From the NCBI GenBank assembly GCA_030770535.1, contig JASVEC010000014.1, positions 682,001 through 746,000 of the forward strand: a stretch of 64,000 bases of DNA, in the 5' to 3' direction. Numbering within the stretch: position 1 is the stretch's first letter; each line of letters opens with the position of its first letter. Positions 45,548 to 58,152 of this stretch are shown here, one piece after another. The DNA is from Batkoa obscura (Eukaryota; Entomophthoromycota; Entomophthoromycetes; Entomophthorales; Batkoaceae). The notes beneath the pieces were generated by a model. That model had not been told where the DNA came from and searched no databases. It was given only the letters and a program-made list of their open reading frames with translations. The translations under genes and the position numbers were made by a program.

Positions 45548-47790
45548 TTATTTGCTACTTTTCTTACTTCTTTTAGGAACTTGATAATCAGATTTTCCAT
45601 TTTTAAAATTAGCTGCAAGCTTAAGCGATCTGCCTAAATTATCTTCTGGAAGAACTTTATAAATCCTGACCATCCAATTATCTGAAGTATAGGCTTCCTC
45701 CATTGTGTGTAACTTAATCTCATGAGATCCAATATAAGACCCACGCACATGGTCCTTAGCTCTTCCTCCATAAATTTCATTGTACTTATAATATGACAAT
45801 TTGTACATCAAAGAATTCTTCATTGCGTCACTAGCACTATCATCCACAGCATACTGCCCTGCCTTATTAAAAAACGCTTTCTCATCCACATGATCTGGAT
45901 AAACACCTTGGGCAATACGCACCATCCAAAGGAACTTATTAATATCATCTCCCGAATAATTAATCAAGCCACCAAAAATAATAAGAACATAATCAACATC
46001 ATGGCGTTGTAGAATCTCGTATGCATCATCTTCATTGGATGCAAGCACTCTACCAACCGTAGCAATGTGAGTGTTGTTCCAAGTGTTATTATCTACAATA
46101 ACTGTACGGTCAGACATACCTGCAATTTGATAACCATAATCCCACCATGCTAAGATCTTGGCATCATCTTTGGTATTTTTGCGAAGCCAGTAATATGCTT
46201 CACGGAAATCATCAATAATATGGCGCTCTCCTTTAGAGTTTTGAGAGGCTAATACAATTGATGGTGATGAATAGGAGCTAGAGGTTACCCAAGTACAGTG
46301 GAAAACAAAAAGAATACACATTCCTAACAAAGTGAGTGGTGTAAGTATCTTTACTTCCGGTCTTGAAATTTTGTTATTTGTTGAATTGGAGACTGAATCT
46401 TTCTTTGATTCTTCATTAGATGATGACTGTTCAATCTCAACTGTTGCATTTGAGCTATTACTCCAGAGTAAATAACTATCTAATATCTTAGTGATAGAAA
46501 TAGCTGAAGCAATACATACCAATGGGGTCAAAGTAAGAATCAATCGCACCATAACGCCAGCAAAATAAGAAGCAGTTAGGGCATAAATAACAATAAACAC
46601 ATGTTCATCTCTCATTTCCTGCATTAAAAAGTAAATACCGGCTGGGAAAAACAACATTAAGATATGCATATCAAAAAACATGGAAGACCAAGCTGTTGGT
46701 TGATGCTCAGAAACCGAAGCAATAATTGGTATGTATTTCTTAGCATAGCTAGTATCCCAAAGAGAATACAAACGACCAGTCCATGGTGCAATTACACCAG
46801 CATAAGTAAGACCAACCATACCGATAAATGCACCTCCAAATACTAGTATTACTCCCCAAATCACAAAAGATTTAAATTGCTCTTCTTTTAAATGGGAACG
46901 TATAAAATATGCGAAAGCAACTAACTGTAATAAACCAAAGATACCTAAAAAAAATTAATCATTATAAACTAAAAACATAAAATCATTTTACCTAAAGCTG
47001 CCATATGTTCTGAAGTCTTAGTAGGTTGGAAGCCAATAAAGGGAACTTGCATCGAAGCAAGCGTACCGATAGCATAAAAAGTAGAATAAGCCACATAAAG
47101 TCTATTAGAGTACCTACCCATAAGGATCAAAGCAAAGGCATGAAGTGGGATCATATTAATAATGTAAACATAACCACCCCAGGCGGACACCATATAAAAA
47201 TAGAATAATGCAGCCATACCAGCCCAAGAAGCAGAGCCGAGTTTTAAGGCTTTGATCCATAGATAGAAGGTAAATACCAGTAAAAAGATAGCAATACCTT
47301 CGTTATCATAAGAACCTGCTACTGAACGGGAAATGAAACCTGGTGCGATTCCAAGGAAGATAGCAGCGAACAAACCAGCAGTATCGTCCTTCATCTCTTT
47401 TGTAAGAAGATAAGCAGAAATGGCAGTAAAGCCCGAAAAAAATGGAGCAAAAAAAACGCAAACGTTTCTAATATCCATGGGTATATTTAAAAAGTGAAGA
47501 ACTTTATGAATCAAAGCAGCGGTAAGCATTAAACCTGGATAAACAGTACCCCCAACCACTCTGCCCAAAGGATACCATGAACGGTCATCAAACCAGTTTA
47601 CAAAGTCATAAAACCCTTTTTCTACTATCCTTTGAGTTGTCCTATAGTTGAACCATGGATCAAATTCGTGAATGACTGATTCATAACGTATTACTGAAAA
47701 TAAACGGGTGGAAAAAGAAACCAAAAAAATCAAAGTTAAAACAACGATCTTTATTATGTTCGTTTCATTTTTAGAACCTAGACCTAACAT
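45548..47790 (-). CDS. STT3: Oligosaccharyltransferase catalytic subunit STT3
   Basis: Exons 47790-46992 and 46944-45548 encode 731 aa, close to the yeast length. STT3 is the membrane enzyme of the ER oligosaccharyltransferase and moves the lipid-linked glycan to Asn in N-x-S/T. Visible landmarks are the first-loop EFDPWFNYR (residues about 42-50, catalytic Asp), the ETSE-like loop [16 protein letters not shown], and WWDYGYQ in the lumenal domain (about 533-539), which reads the sequon's Ser/Thr. About a dozen membrane spans precede it. An Asn/Ser-rich insert with [17 protein letters not shown] (about residues 440-460) is unusual. The C-terminal lumenal domain ends in a Lys-rich tail, KRSKKSSK. 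It is a single-copy essential gene in fungi. Confidence 0.97.
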
Positions 47791-48630
47791 GTTGTATTTT
47801 ATTCGTTTTATTTACCTAATGTTAATTAAATAAATAAGTTGATGTTATAGGTAAGTTTTAAATGTTTTATTATAACAATAAGAGTATGTAATTTTAAAAG
47901 TAAAAATCAAAATTTTTGGAAGATATTTTAAATTTTAATTGGCTAATACTCTATCAATCAGGTATCTGCAGATGATTGGGTAAAATACTAAAGCTGGATG
48001 ATGCTGTAGTTCAGGTTAAAATTAGAATCTATCAAATACCAACCTAAAATAATGCTAGAGATATAGTAAACTGTTTGCTATTTTCTTTTGAGTTTAAATG
48101 AAGGAAAAAGCCTTACTCCTTATCTAATAATTGGATCACTATATAAATTATTTATATTCATATATTATAATTTTCACTACCATTGATGAAAGCAAAAGTT
48201 AAATCTTGCAATTAATTTATAAAGTAGATAAAGGCAACAATTGATTTTATGAATGTATCCGATATATAGCTTCATTATTATTAAGCGTCTTGGATTTTTT
48301 AAATTGTGTTATTTTTTCGTATATAAATATGATAATGATATAAAAGTGAAGTGTAAACTTGATTTCAGTTAAGAATTTTAGTTTATAATATTAATAATGA
48401 ATAGTCATACCGAAAATGTACCAAAAATCGGGTGATGAATATTAAAACGTTTAATAGATATAGGGTAGTAGTATCGAAATAGGTTTATAGAAATTCTAAA
48501 TTCACAGTAAAACGGTAAATAGAATATTATTATAAGGAGTTTTAAATCAATACTTCATTATTGTTGATGGTAATATGATAGCCTTTCATCAGATTTAACT
48601 CTATCGTCTTATTTGATAGTAATTTCAATT
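47791..48630. other. STT3 upstream region
   Basis: About 840 AT-rich bases with no recognised feature besides the presumed STT3 promoter. Confidence 0.5.
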
Positions 48631-50320
48631 TCATCTACATAATGATCGATTTAGCCAGTTATTACCACTAACACTCAAATATCTGATTCTATCTAAACCC
48701 TCGTTAAATATACCGTCTAGTCTATAAGCGGTATTTCCATAATCAATATTTATGTTACTAGAAAATTGGCTTGATCTGTTTACTGCTCTTTCATCAATGA
48801 CAATTTCTTGTCCATATCCTGTTTTTGGCAATTTTAATACTAGATCATTAACAAGAGTATTAATAGTAGTAGAAAGGATATATATTTGTCAAAACAAAAT
48901 AAAATAATAGTTATACTATGGACTACAATTCAGCATATTACTAAAAAGGATACGACTGAAAAAATATAGGGTGTAACTTTGTCCTCTTCATCATAAATTT
49001 TAAGCTCCCTAATAGCAACAATAGCATAAAATATACCCCCTACGCTAATTGATCTGAATCAGCCACTGAAGATGATCTCATAGCATATTCTTAATACTGG
49101 TTCGAAAGATTTAGCTAAAAGGAAAGCGGTGGTACGACGGGTAGCATAAGGAGAACGCCTGTAATGATTAAGCGTCATGGCTCAATACCAATCTTGGGTA
49201 AAGAACATTTGACCTGTAGGATGATAGTATTAAAATAAATGAAAAAAGTAAAATCAATCATCAAATCAATCATGTCCTGTAGAAAGATTCTTTAATTTCT
49301 TTACAAAACCGGGAGTTCCAGTCAAACACATTCCCACCAATAAAACAAAAGAGCAAGTCATCTGACCCAAAATGCTAATAAAGGGCCTTTATTAACGTAG
49401 CTATTGGCTTTAGTGTATTTCAATAATGTACATATAGTACAACCAGCTACTGAACCAACTATGATTGATAATCCAAACTAGTTTTCAATAGCTAATCTTA
49501 TGATTTGATAATACATGGAAAGATACTTAAGGAAATATAGGGAAACCCTAAACCTAAAAATAAATGCTAAATTATGTTTATATCCTTGGCCTTTTTTTTA
49601 CCATCATTGACACCACTAAAAAAAGTAGTCATGCATCCATAGTGTACAGTGATAGATTCACCTTTCAGCTGATAATAAGTCTCTTACATAACTTGATATG
49701 TGTATTTCTGCGAATCTCCCTCTAACAATAAATTAACTAAAATCTTTTAAAATTATAGTTTAGCATGAATGCTACTTTATGTTTTTACTGGATCTGTAGG
49801 TGTAACACAAGCTTCAACAACAGAGAATTTCAACCAATAAACAAGAGTTTGTTCAAAAAGTTGTTTCACAAGTAGATACTTGCATAAGATAAAGGCAAAA
49901 AGGCATAGATTAAAGTACTAGACGTTACCCAGGAAGAAAACATGATTGGTACTGACAATATTGATGAAGGTTTGATTTCCAACTTTAGATATTTTACATT
50001 GAAAACTAATATGCAAATCAGGTTTTTTAAAGAAATATGAAACCAATTGTCTAAGGTATACGCCAGCGGCCATAACTTAATAATGATTATTAATTCCTAC
50101 TTAAAGTAACAATAATTACAATACCTGAATAGCAATTATGAATATAGATAATTACAAAGTAAGTGTTTCATGGTTTGACCAAAGAAAAGGATTAATAAAA
50201 TTAAGTACCTTTAGACCAACTATAACACCAAATACAAATAGAAATAGAAATACAGTCGCTGAGTGAGTTAAATGTCTTAATGATGTTTTTAGTATAACAC
50301 CTGTATGAAATTTTGACATT
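48631..50320 (-). pseudogene. Possible decayed membrane-protein gene
   Basis: On the minus strand the region starts with MSKFHTGVILKTSLRHLTHS (about 50320) and a hydrophobic span. It then has scattered hydrophobic and coding-like pieces in several frames, including a YYQLKGESITVHYGCMTTFF-like run near 49,600-49,690. It ends with a longer open piece (48631-48831) that contains the run YRLDGIFNEGLDRIRYLSV. Overall composition is less AT-rich than true spacer. I do not recognise the family. Several breaks mean it is probably a decayed host gene encoding a multi-span membrane protein. A gene with many introns that I failed to resolve is the alternative. Confidence 0.4.
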
Positions 50321-51690
50321 AAATTAGATATTTACAAGCTTCTGAAAAAATAGCCTTTTTTTTGACAATTAAGAATATTAAATCAAATAAAGAACAAAGC
50401 CTCCGAGCAAAGCAGGAACTCTATGATATGTCTAAGTACAAGAGATACATTTGGATATAATTAAAAGACAAAAGTTCAAATTCTACAAGAACTGAACTTT
50501 ATAAATGTTAAACTTTGCTTTAAACTTAAAAGAAATTAAATGGTGACACTTAATTGTTTGGTCCTTGTTTCCCCAAAATTGATAGAAAACGATTAAAAAT
50601 TAAAGTCTATTTTGAGCTGAGATTATTATAGCATTATAATTATCTTAATAAAACAATAAACAATAGTTGATTTAGTCAAAGATCAATGATTTTGTTGATT
50701 TTTTATGACACTAATCAATTTGGGGATGTTTATAGTCAGAGAAAAGGATTTTAGAATATTCTAAAATGGGTTAATATTAGATTATTTTCAATCTTTTTGG
50801 AACAATAAAATAGAATCTTTATTAAACATCTGGGGTTAAATAATTAAATATTTAGATGTTTTTAAATTCAATAGTTTTAAAGCTATTGCGAAAATTTGCC
50901 TAAAACTATTTAAACTGTAAAGTTTTATAGCATTACATCTAACTACTAAAAGTAGGATTTAAATCTTTATTGCTAATATTAATTCTATTTTTCACCAATA
51001 ATCTTTTTAGAAGCCTAATATTTTATACAGCATATGGAAATATTTTTTTGATTTCACTACTTTTTCCATTTTGTAAAATAATTTATGTTTTTATAAATGC
51101 CGGTTATTTTCTAGAAAATGTAAGATTTAGAGTTAATGCTAATATTGTAAGGAATTATTATTGTTGTGAAATATCGCTTTGTCAGCTTTATGATTGACTA
51201 TAACATAACAAACACTTAAGTCGTTATGCTCTTGAGTTCAGGCACAATCGACCCCAAGCTTTTATTTTTGATTTGCTATGAGGATTTCTGCCATATAATT
51301 CCGAAGAACATTATCTCTCCATATTGATATCCATACTTGTTGGGGTATAAAGGAGATTTTGAATATAATAATTCGAAGCTTTTTAATTGAATTATTCCCT
51401 GATATCTTGTATCTTTAATAATGTCACTAAATTTTCTTAATAGTATTTTACGTAGATTTTATAGTAGTGTTGTCTATTATATTTGCCTTACATAGTTCGC
51501 AACCTATTATGTACTATTCTTCATAATTCAAGTTTATCTTAGTTACATAAACTAAGATCTTTCAACTTACGACTAATCAATCAAGCAAAAGCTGCTTTTG
51601 ACTCCAACCACTAAGTATCGGATTTCACAAACAAGGCTAGGTTTAATAAATTTAGATCACTACTATAAACAAGCTATGTCAGTATTAGAT
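50321..51690. other. Intergenic/decayed stretch with partial MITE
   Basis: No intact gene. A partial MITE is at 51034-51077. 51,240-51,690 may be the upstream part of the DNA-transposase-like relic that follows. Confidence 0.45.
51034..51077 (-). mobile_element. MITE copy 19, fragment
   Basis: TATGGAAATATTTTTTTGATTT and the run to CATTTTGTAA match the first 45 bases of reverse copies. The rest is missing. Confidence 0.55.
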
Positions 51691-51935
51691 TTTGGTGTTA
51701 TATTTAAAAAATGATAAAGCAATAGGCAAAGTTTATTTTGATTATTTGTTTGAAACATTAAATCATGAGTCAGTATATTCAGGAGGTTGTTTAATTAGTT
51801 TAATGCCTAAAGAGATTTTATTTAAAAAGTTTACAAAAATTAATATACGGGCAAATACAGGAAACTATTCTAAATCCCAAGAGTTTTTACATTATATATT
51901 TAAAGAAATTCATAAAGTAAATAATAGTTTAGATA

Positions 51936-52037
51936 TGGTGATGTTTTTTCTAGCTTCATCATTTTTTCTATTTTTTAAGTGCTATTTGAGCGGAAAGATT
52001 GTTAGTAAAATTCTTAAACCAAAAAATACATCCCACG
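51936..52037 (-). mobile_element. MITE copy 20, inside coding relic, TA duplication
   Basis: TGGTGATG to ATCCCACG, flanked by TA at 51934-51935 and 52038-52039. The surrounding coding-like frame shows what the empty site was, so the TA target duplication is directly supported. Confidence 0.88.
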
Positions 52038-52150
52038 TATTGATCTTAATTTTTTTGCTGAGTATCACGGAAAAAGTATAGTTGATAGACATTTTGGAAA
52101 CCTTTCAAAATGGAAAAGTAGTTTTGGAGCGTTAGGTAAAATAGAAGATA

Positions 52151-52250
52151 TGGGAGCGTTTTTTTGACTTTGTTATTTTTTCCATTTTTTAAGCGCTATT
52201 TAAGCGGAAATTTTTTTAGTAAAATTCTTGAACACAAAAATACATCCCCA
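52151..52250 (-). mobile_element. MITE copy 21, inside coding relic, TA duplication
   Basis: TGGGAGCG to TACATCCCCA, flanked by TA at 52149-52150 and 52251-52252. Confidence 0.88.
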
Positions 52251-52481
52251 TATCATCAATTAATTTCAAGATTTGAGGCTTTTATTTGCGAGCATAACAA
52301 AATTAATAACTTGACTGTTAGTAATGGGAAAACAGATATAATTTTTAAAAAGTATGAAAGAAACAAAAATACAAAAAGAATAATAGAGATGCAAGGCATT
52401 AAGAAGTATTTACACTTTATTAAACATAACAATAAACTACATTGTTATCCAGTATCTAATACATCAAAAAAAGCGATATAA

Positions 52482-53929
52482 TTCCAATTAAAGTTATAGA
52501 GTCTATAGAAAATAGAAAAATTAAAAGACCAATCCCAAGGCTTATCTTACGAAAATAACAGAGAATTTAAAGTTTTCCATACTTACTAAGCAAGTAAGTA
52601 GTTTGTTGAGTGATAGAAAAAGATTGTTAAATGTTAAGATTACTTAAGTTATTAATAGCTAAGTTAATAAATAGTCAAAGAACAAGTAAATGTAATAATA
52701 TGTAAAAACTATTATTACTTGTACTATATATGGATAGTTAATTATAGTTTTGGGGCTAAGCACTCCCTCCCATGCAGCTATTTATTAACTTGGCAATATA
52801 CTAATAATGTAATTATAACACTAAAATAGTTTATTTGTTTGATAACAAATCTGCAATGTTGGTTATAAAGCAGTCGATAATAAATATTTCTCAATAAAGT
52901 TTTATAACAATATGTATTTAAGATCTAGTAGAAATTCAACTAACTTACGGTATGAACTATAATAGAATGATTTAGAACTGTGTCTGGGTACTTTTATTTT
53001 AATAAAAGATTTGATTTTATAGAATTTTAAGCGAAGTTTTCAAATACAAAATATTTAAATTGGATAAAATAATAAAACTAATTCGGACAACCCCATATGT
53101 TGTAATAAAATAATTGAATAATGTTAAATATTTTTACTTTTCAATAAAAAAAACTATGTATAAAATTTTAAGCAAAGTTTTTAAAATACAAAATACTTGA
53201 CTAAATAAAAAAACAAAATACTAAAGCAAAATAAAAGAAATATATCGGAATGTATTTTTCTGTTTAAGAATTCACCAACAATTTTTCCACTCAAATAGTG
53301 CTTAAAAGATGGAAAAAGTGATGAAACCAAAAAAACATCTCCATATAATTAATAATACTTTTAATTATAGCTAAATATTTAAATAAATATTAGTTTATAG
53401 GCTCAACTCAGTATCATCTAATTCAAGCTTTAGAAAAAATGTGAATTAAACAAAGTGCTATGAAATTAACTACTTTTTTGCTTAATTTCAAAATCACTTT
53501 ATGTGAATATATTTTTAACTATCATTTATTTTGACTTTTGAAAATTTACGCTACATGGAAATGGACAAAAAAAGTAAAATAGGGAATGGGGATTCCATTC
53601 TTAATTTTGACAAGCTTTCAACCTTATTTGTATATAAATCGAGTTTTAAAAAAAACAGTCTATAATTTAGCTATGAACTTGAGGAAAAATTCAAGAGTAT
53701 GAGAACTGAAAAGCTAACTTGTTCCATAAAAAGATGCTTGCCAGGTAATCTTTAACAATAGCTGCAGTTAAAAATTTTGCTTTTCAATCTCTATTTTTAG
53801 CAAATTAGTAACTTTCTTTAACCACAACCTTAATCAAAAATTAGTTCATTCAAACAGCAATTGATAAAGTAAATGATAAAGTATTTTACAAAAACATATT
53901 AAAATATTTATAGAAGTATAAAAACGATA
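52482..53929. other. Intergenic with one MITE
   Basis: No gene is seen. It contains MITE copy 22 and the promoter side of the RNase H1 gene. Confidence 0.55.
53245..53343 (+). mobile_element. MITE copy 22
   Basis: TCGGAATGTATTTTTC to ACATCTCCA, with TA on both sides (53243-53244 and 53344-53345). Confidence 0.85.
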
Positions 53930-54922
53930 ATGGGTAAATATCCTGAAGTCTATTATGCTGTCCACAAAGGGAGGAGACCTGGGATCTATTCAACTTGGTA
54001 AAGGATAATATACTTTTAACCGGATTTTAAACTAATGAAAAAAATAGGAAGGCGTGTGAAGAAGAAGTGAAGGGCTACACAGATGCAAGATTCAAAAAAT
54101 TCAAAGTCAAAAAAGAAGCTGATAATTTTGTATTAAATGGGTTTAAAAGTCTGGGAGCGTCGCAACCTTACAGTACTAAAAGAAGATCAAAAAGTCCAAC
54201 TAAAAAACCCAAATTAAGTACACAGTCAAGTGAAATTTTAGTAAGTTAAAGTTAAAGTCATTATTTTAATAATAACAAAGATAAAAGAATTATCAAATTG
54301 TATTTACAGATGGCTCTTCTCGAGGCAATGGGACTAAAAATTCTAGAGCTGGGTATGGGGTTTATTTTGGTGAAAATGATCCTAGAAATTGTTATGGAAG
54401 GATAGGCGGTAGACAGACTAATCAAAGGGCTGAAGTAACAGTATTCTTTTTAGCTTTTATTGTAGTTAAATTATTAATGGAGTTTAGGCTGCAATTAAAG
54501 CTTTGGAAGTAACTGATCCTAATGTTCATTTAGAAATTCGCACTGATAGCCAGTACTTAATTAAAGGTAAAATAATAGTATTTTTAGAATTATTTTAATT
54601 AATGTATTTTAATTAAATCTATTGTTGTTATTAGCAATAACAACTTGGATTATTAATTGGAAAAGGAACGGATGGAAATCAAGCACTGGGAAAGATGTTG
54701 AAAATAAAGAACTTTTTGTATTGTTGAATGATTTGATTAGCAATAGGAAAGGAAAAGTTAAATGGGTAACTCACAGTTTATTTTTTAACTATTTATTTTA
54801 CTAATCCATTAAAGTTTTATGTACCCGGTCATAAAGGTATAGAAGGAAATGAAATGGCAGATCAATTGGCAAACATGGGGGCTGAGCTTTCAGATATTGA
54901 ACAGAGTTGTTTGAAGGTTTAA
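53930..54922 (+). CDS. Ribonuclease H1
   Basis: Exons 53930-53997, 54048-54240, 54288-54440, 54488-54566, 54635-54765 and 54815-54922, all GT-AG, join in frame to 243 aa. The N-terminal hybrid-binding domain (residues 1-50) has YYAVHKGRRPGIYSTW and the run GYTDARFKKF. A Lys/Ser linker follows, then the catalytic domain. It has TDGSSRGNG (first Asp), QRAEVTAAIKAL (Glu), IRTDSQYLI (Asp) and PGHKGIEGNEMADQLA (His and last Asp), so the whole D-E-D-D set is there. RNase H1 cuts the RNA strand of RNA:DNA hybrids and removes R-loops in the nucleus and often mitochondria. No obvious mitochondrial leader precedes the binding domain. The gene lies tail to tail with RNase H2 subunit B, 118 bases apart. 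Confidence 0.95.
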
Positions 54923-55040
54923 ATTAAGAGATGGTTAGAATAAAGTATATAAGTGTAACTAAATTGTTCTTTATTTTTTATTTTGAAATTATCATTTTAC
55001 TAGAGTAGTTAATATTTCATAAATATTGATTGTGGATCAT

Positions 55041-56384
55041 CTATTTTTTAATATTGTTAAAAAAACTCAGAATTCCTGGCTGACCTTTAGGAGGTTGAGC
55101 TTTTGATTTAGTAGTTATAGTCTTCTAGGAAAAATAGTTAATATCCATATAATTAATATATTCAATTAAACTTACTTTGACTTTTTTTTCCTCGATACTA
55201 ATATTTGCGAACTCTGCATCAGGCACAGACAATTCAGTAATCATAACCTCTCTTTTGGAATATTTTAGTTCAATTTGCTCAATTCTAAAAGGTTTACTAT
55301 TAAACGATTCAAGTATAAAAACTACTAATTTTACTTGTGTTCTAAGCTTAGTTCATTAAGCCATTTCAATGGTGTATAATCCGAAAGTATTTGAAATGCT
55401 TTTAGCGTATTTTTGTCACCTTTATGACTAAAGTTTAACCTAATTTTAATTTAAGAATATAAATTTACTCTCAGTATCCGGTTCACTCAACTTTATATAA
55501 TCATATAGTTTTTTAAACTATTAAATTAGTATCATATCACACTATTAGAATTAACCCTTACCTTATTTTGAATCCATTCTTTTACTTTACTTTCATTTAG
55601 CCTATAAAATATTACTTTATTTTCAAGGCCTATATCTACTTCTAAACAACTCAAATTTAATAAAAACTATTATTCCATTAATTATCTGACATTACCTTTT
55701 ATATTACAAATCTTAGTTATAGCTGAGTTAAACCCGGCTAATAGCTCCATAGACTCAACTATATCTTCCCACTGTTTGAATACTCCTTCTGAATTGTCGC
55801 TGGTCTTACCCTTGAAATATGATTATTATTAGAAAAAAACAATTGAAAAATTCTATTCTTACTTCAAACCTAACTCTATCTAATATTGGTAGAAGCAAAA
55901 ACAATGGATCGAAGGGAGAAACCAGATACAGTTTCCCATCTTTAATTTTTTACTTTGGTTAGATTTCATGTTTTTAATATTCACCTAAAACTCACCTTGA
56001 ACCACATAATTTCCAATAAACCAACTTCTATGTTCCTCATGTTCCATACACTTAATTTCATACAGTTTATTATCATTTATTATAAACTTAACTCTATTTC
56101 CTTTTTTGTTTTTAGTTGTCTTTCTTTTTATGTTATCGTTTTTAGACTACCTGTTTTTGGATGAGGTAAAGTATATATTGCTAATTGACTTGAGTTGAAA
56201 CCTGGATCTTTAGTAAAAAGATGAATTGAATTGAAATTATCTTACCCTCTTCTTTTGGTACTACAAATACCAACTTTTTATCTCCTCTTTCATACTGTTT
56301 TAGTTTAGTTGCTTGTGATCGTGTACTATTGTAAAATTGTTAACTTATTTTACTGTTTGTAGTTTATTTATAAAAAAACCTCAT
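55041..56384 (-). CDS. Ribonuclease H2 subunit B
   Basis: A many-exon gene on the minus strand. Supported exons include 56246-56330, 56207-56151, 56100-55996, 55939-55863, 55810-55696 and 55641-55562. Several further exons run down to the TAG at 55041-55043; those between about 55330 and 55520 are less certain. The protein shows the H2B triple-barrel order: LPHPKTGNRVKF, then HRSWFIGNYVVQDGKLYLVS, then PFDPLFLLLPILDRV, then a helical part with QILSDYTPLKWL. The last residues QPGILSFF form a PIP-box, as in human RNASEH2B, which would tie the complex to PCNA. RNase H2 removes ribonucleotides from DNA and cuts hybrids; B is non-catalytic. The start is uncertain: a first exon of five bases, ATGAG at 56384, would fit. 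Confidence 0.82.
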
Positions 56385-57152
56385 TAAAAAGATAGCCAAG
56401 GGTTTGAGGTTAATTTTATTTTAATATAAAAATCATAAAAGGAGATTTTTATTGTTTATTCTATTTGGCAAATAAGTAGCTATGTTAATTAATAGTAAGC
56501 CATAACATATTAAATATATTATTTAAAGAGTTTTAAAAGTAAGTAAAGTTTTAATAAATTTGATTTTATCATTATAATAAAAGCATTCAATATCATTTTC
56601 AAGAAAAGCCGAAAATATTTCAATTAAATGTTAATATACATACAATCGATTCATCTAAAATAAACAATTATAAAACTATTCAACTGTATTGTAAATAAAT
56701 GCTATTATTATAACATACATTTTAAAATAAAGTATATAGAAAGTGAGCTAATAAATTTCAAATCATTGTTTTCTTTATATAGTATATGAAATCACTTTTT
56801 AAGTCAATAATTCTTGAAATGAAATTAAAATTTAAAGCAATGAAATATTATGAAAATAAAAATCCAAGAAACTATGAAATATTATGAAAATATCCAAATA
56901 GTTATAATAACATATCCAAGCCCTATAAAACAATAGAAATACATATATATCTCGTTTATTATATTAAACATTTAAAAAACATCCAAAAGATATAATTATA
57001 ATCCGATCATCTAAACTTTATGATATTTATTACAAACTCACATTAAATAGCTTAAGACAACTTACTTGAAGCTACTTTTATTCAACTTAAAAAAATTCAA
57101 AACTTGCAAATTAGGTAGATTAACTTAGAAGATCAACATATAATTAATAGCA
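56385..57152. other. Intergenic, nothing recognised
   Basis: AT-rich sequence between the RNase H2B start and the bZIP stop. No gene or MITE is seen. Confidence 0.6.
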
Positions 57153-58152
57153 TTATTTATGGAACGAAGAGAGAGTAGGAGCCGGCAATGTTTGTTCGCC
57201 TAACACACCAGCTGCTTGTGCCACAGGACAAGAAGCATGGCTGATAATCAATGATCTTAATTTATTCGCTTCCTCATTTAAAGCATGTAATTCCGATTCC
57301 ATCAATGAATTTGAATACTGTAAATATTTGGTATTATCTTCTAAATTTCGCACCTCATTCTTTTTACGTTCTCGGCATTTTAAAGCAGCTAAAGAAATTA
57401 ATATTAGGATCTTCTTTTATATAACAGTAAATGAAGTATCTACCTTTTCTATTTCTTTCTAGGAAATCGATCTTTTTCTCACTCATCCCATCTGTAGGCA
57501 ATCTTTTCCTACCACCAGCAGGTTTTTTAGGCTGTAGCACCTCGCTATTTGTTGTATTTTGTGTTTGTGGATGCATCACAACTTGAAATGGATTTTTCGC
57601 GATGGGTTGATTCATAGTTAAGGTATTGTTTGGTATGCTCATCATATTAGGAAATGTAGTACTTTGTCTTGGAAACATAGAGTTCATATTTACATTTGGG
57701 TTCACAGCAATACCCATAGGCTGATATTGAGTAATTGGATTAATAGGTCTAGGAATCAGTTGCGCCGTACTTTGATTGAAGTTCGGTAGTTGCGACGCAA
57801 AATTATCTTTTACTGGAGGTTGAAGGATATGAAGGTTTCTCATATTACTTTGTGGCTGATATGTATTCAATGAGTTATTTCTAGGATCTAGTATCATAGG
57901 AGATAGTTTTATTGGACCTTCATTGGTAGGTATACCACCAGTTTGATTGATTTGAGCTATGGATGGTAAACTTGGTTTTATAATTTGTGGCTGAGGACTT
58001 TCCTTTTTTATTAAAGTACTGTTGCCAAAGCTTTGTTCAAAAGGGTTTGGTTCTTTTGAAAGGGTAGATTGGCGTGCTAGTTGAGTAGACATCCTGTCTG
58101 ACTCAAACGAGTGCATGGTATGGCTTTGGTTCATCCGAGTTGTTGAAGTCAT
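57153..58152 (-). CDS. bZIP transcription factor, Atf1/CREB-like
   Basis: Exons 58152-57444 and 57388-57153 (55-base intron) encode 314 aa. The C-terminal bZIP runs across the intron: basic region FLERNRKAALKCRERKK with the N-x2-A-x2-C-R signature, then a leucine zipper from VRNLEDNTKYLQYSN through MESELHALNEEANKLRSLI. The following CPVAQAAG-like tail resembles Atf1/Sko1-type factors, which act downstream of stress MAP kinases and bind CRE sites. The N-terminal 220 residues are Pro/Asn/Gln/Ser-rich and disordered, with a few Ser/Thr-Pro/Gln sites. A GGRKRLP motif precedes the basic region. Which member of the group it is cannot be settled from the sequence alone. Confidence 0.92.

Larger units (their letters stand above)
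51692..52481 (+). pseudogene. Decayed transposase-like coding relic split by two MITEs
   Basis: Three plus-strand pieces (about 51692-51933, 52040-52145 and 52253-52481) look like parts of one coding region. The middle piece has NFFAEYHGKSIVDRHFG, a motif I associate with DDE-type transposase-like proteins of animals and fungi, though this is from memory. The outer pieces contain EFLHYIFKEIHKVNN and EMQGIKKYLHFIKHNNKLHC. MITE copies 20 and 21 separate the pieces at TA sites. The relic is broken. It could be a DNA transposon remnant or a gene derived from one. Confidence 0.5.
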
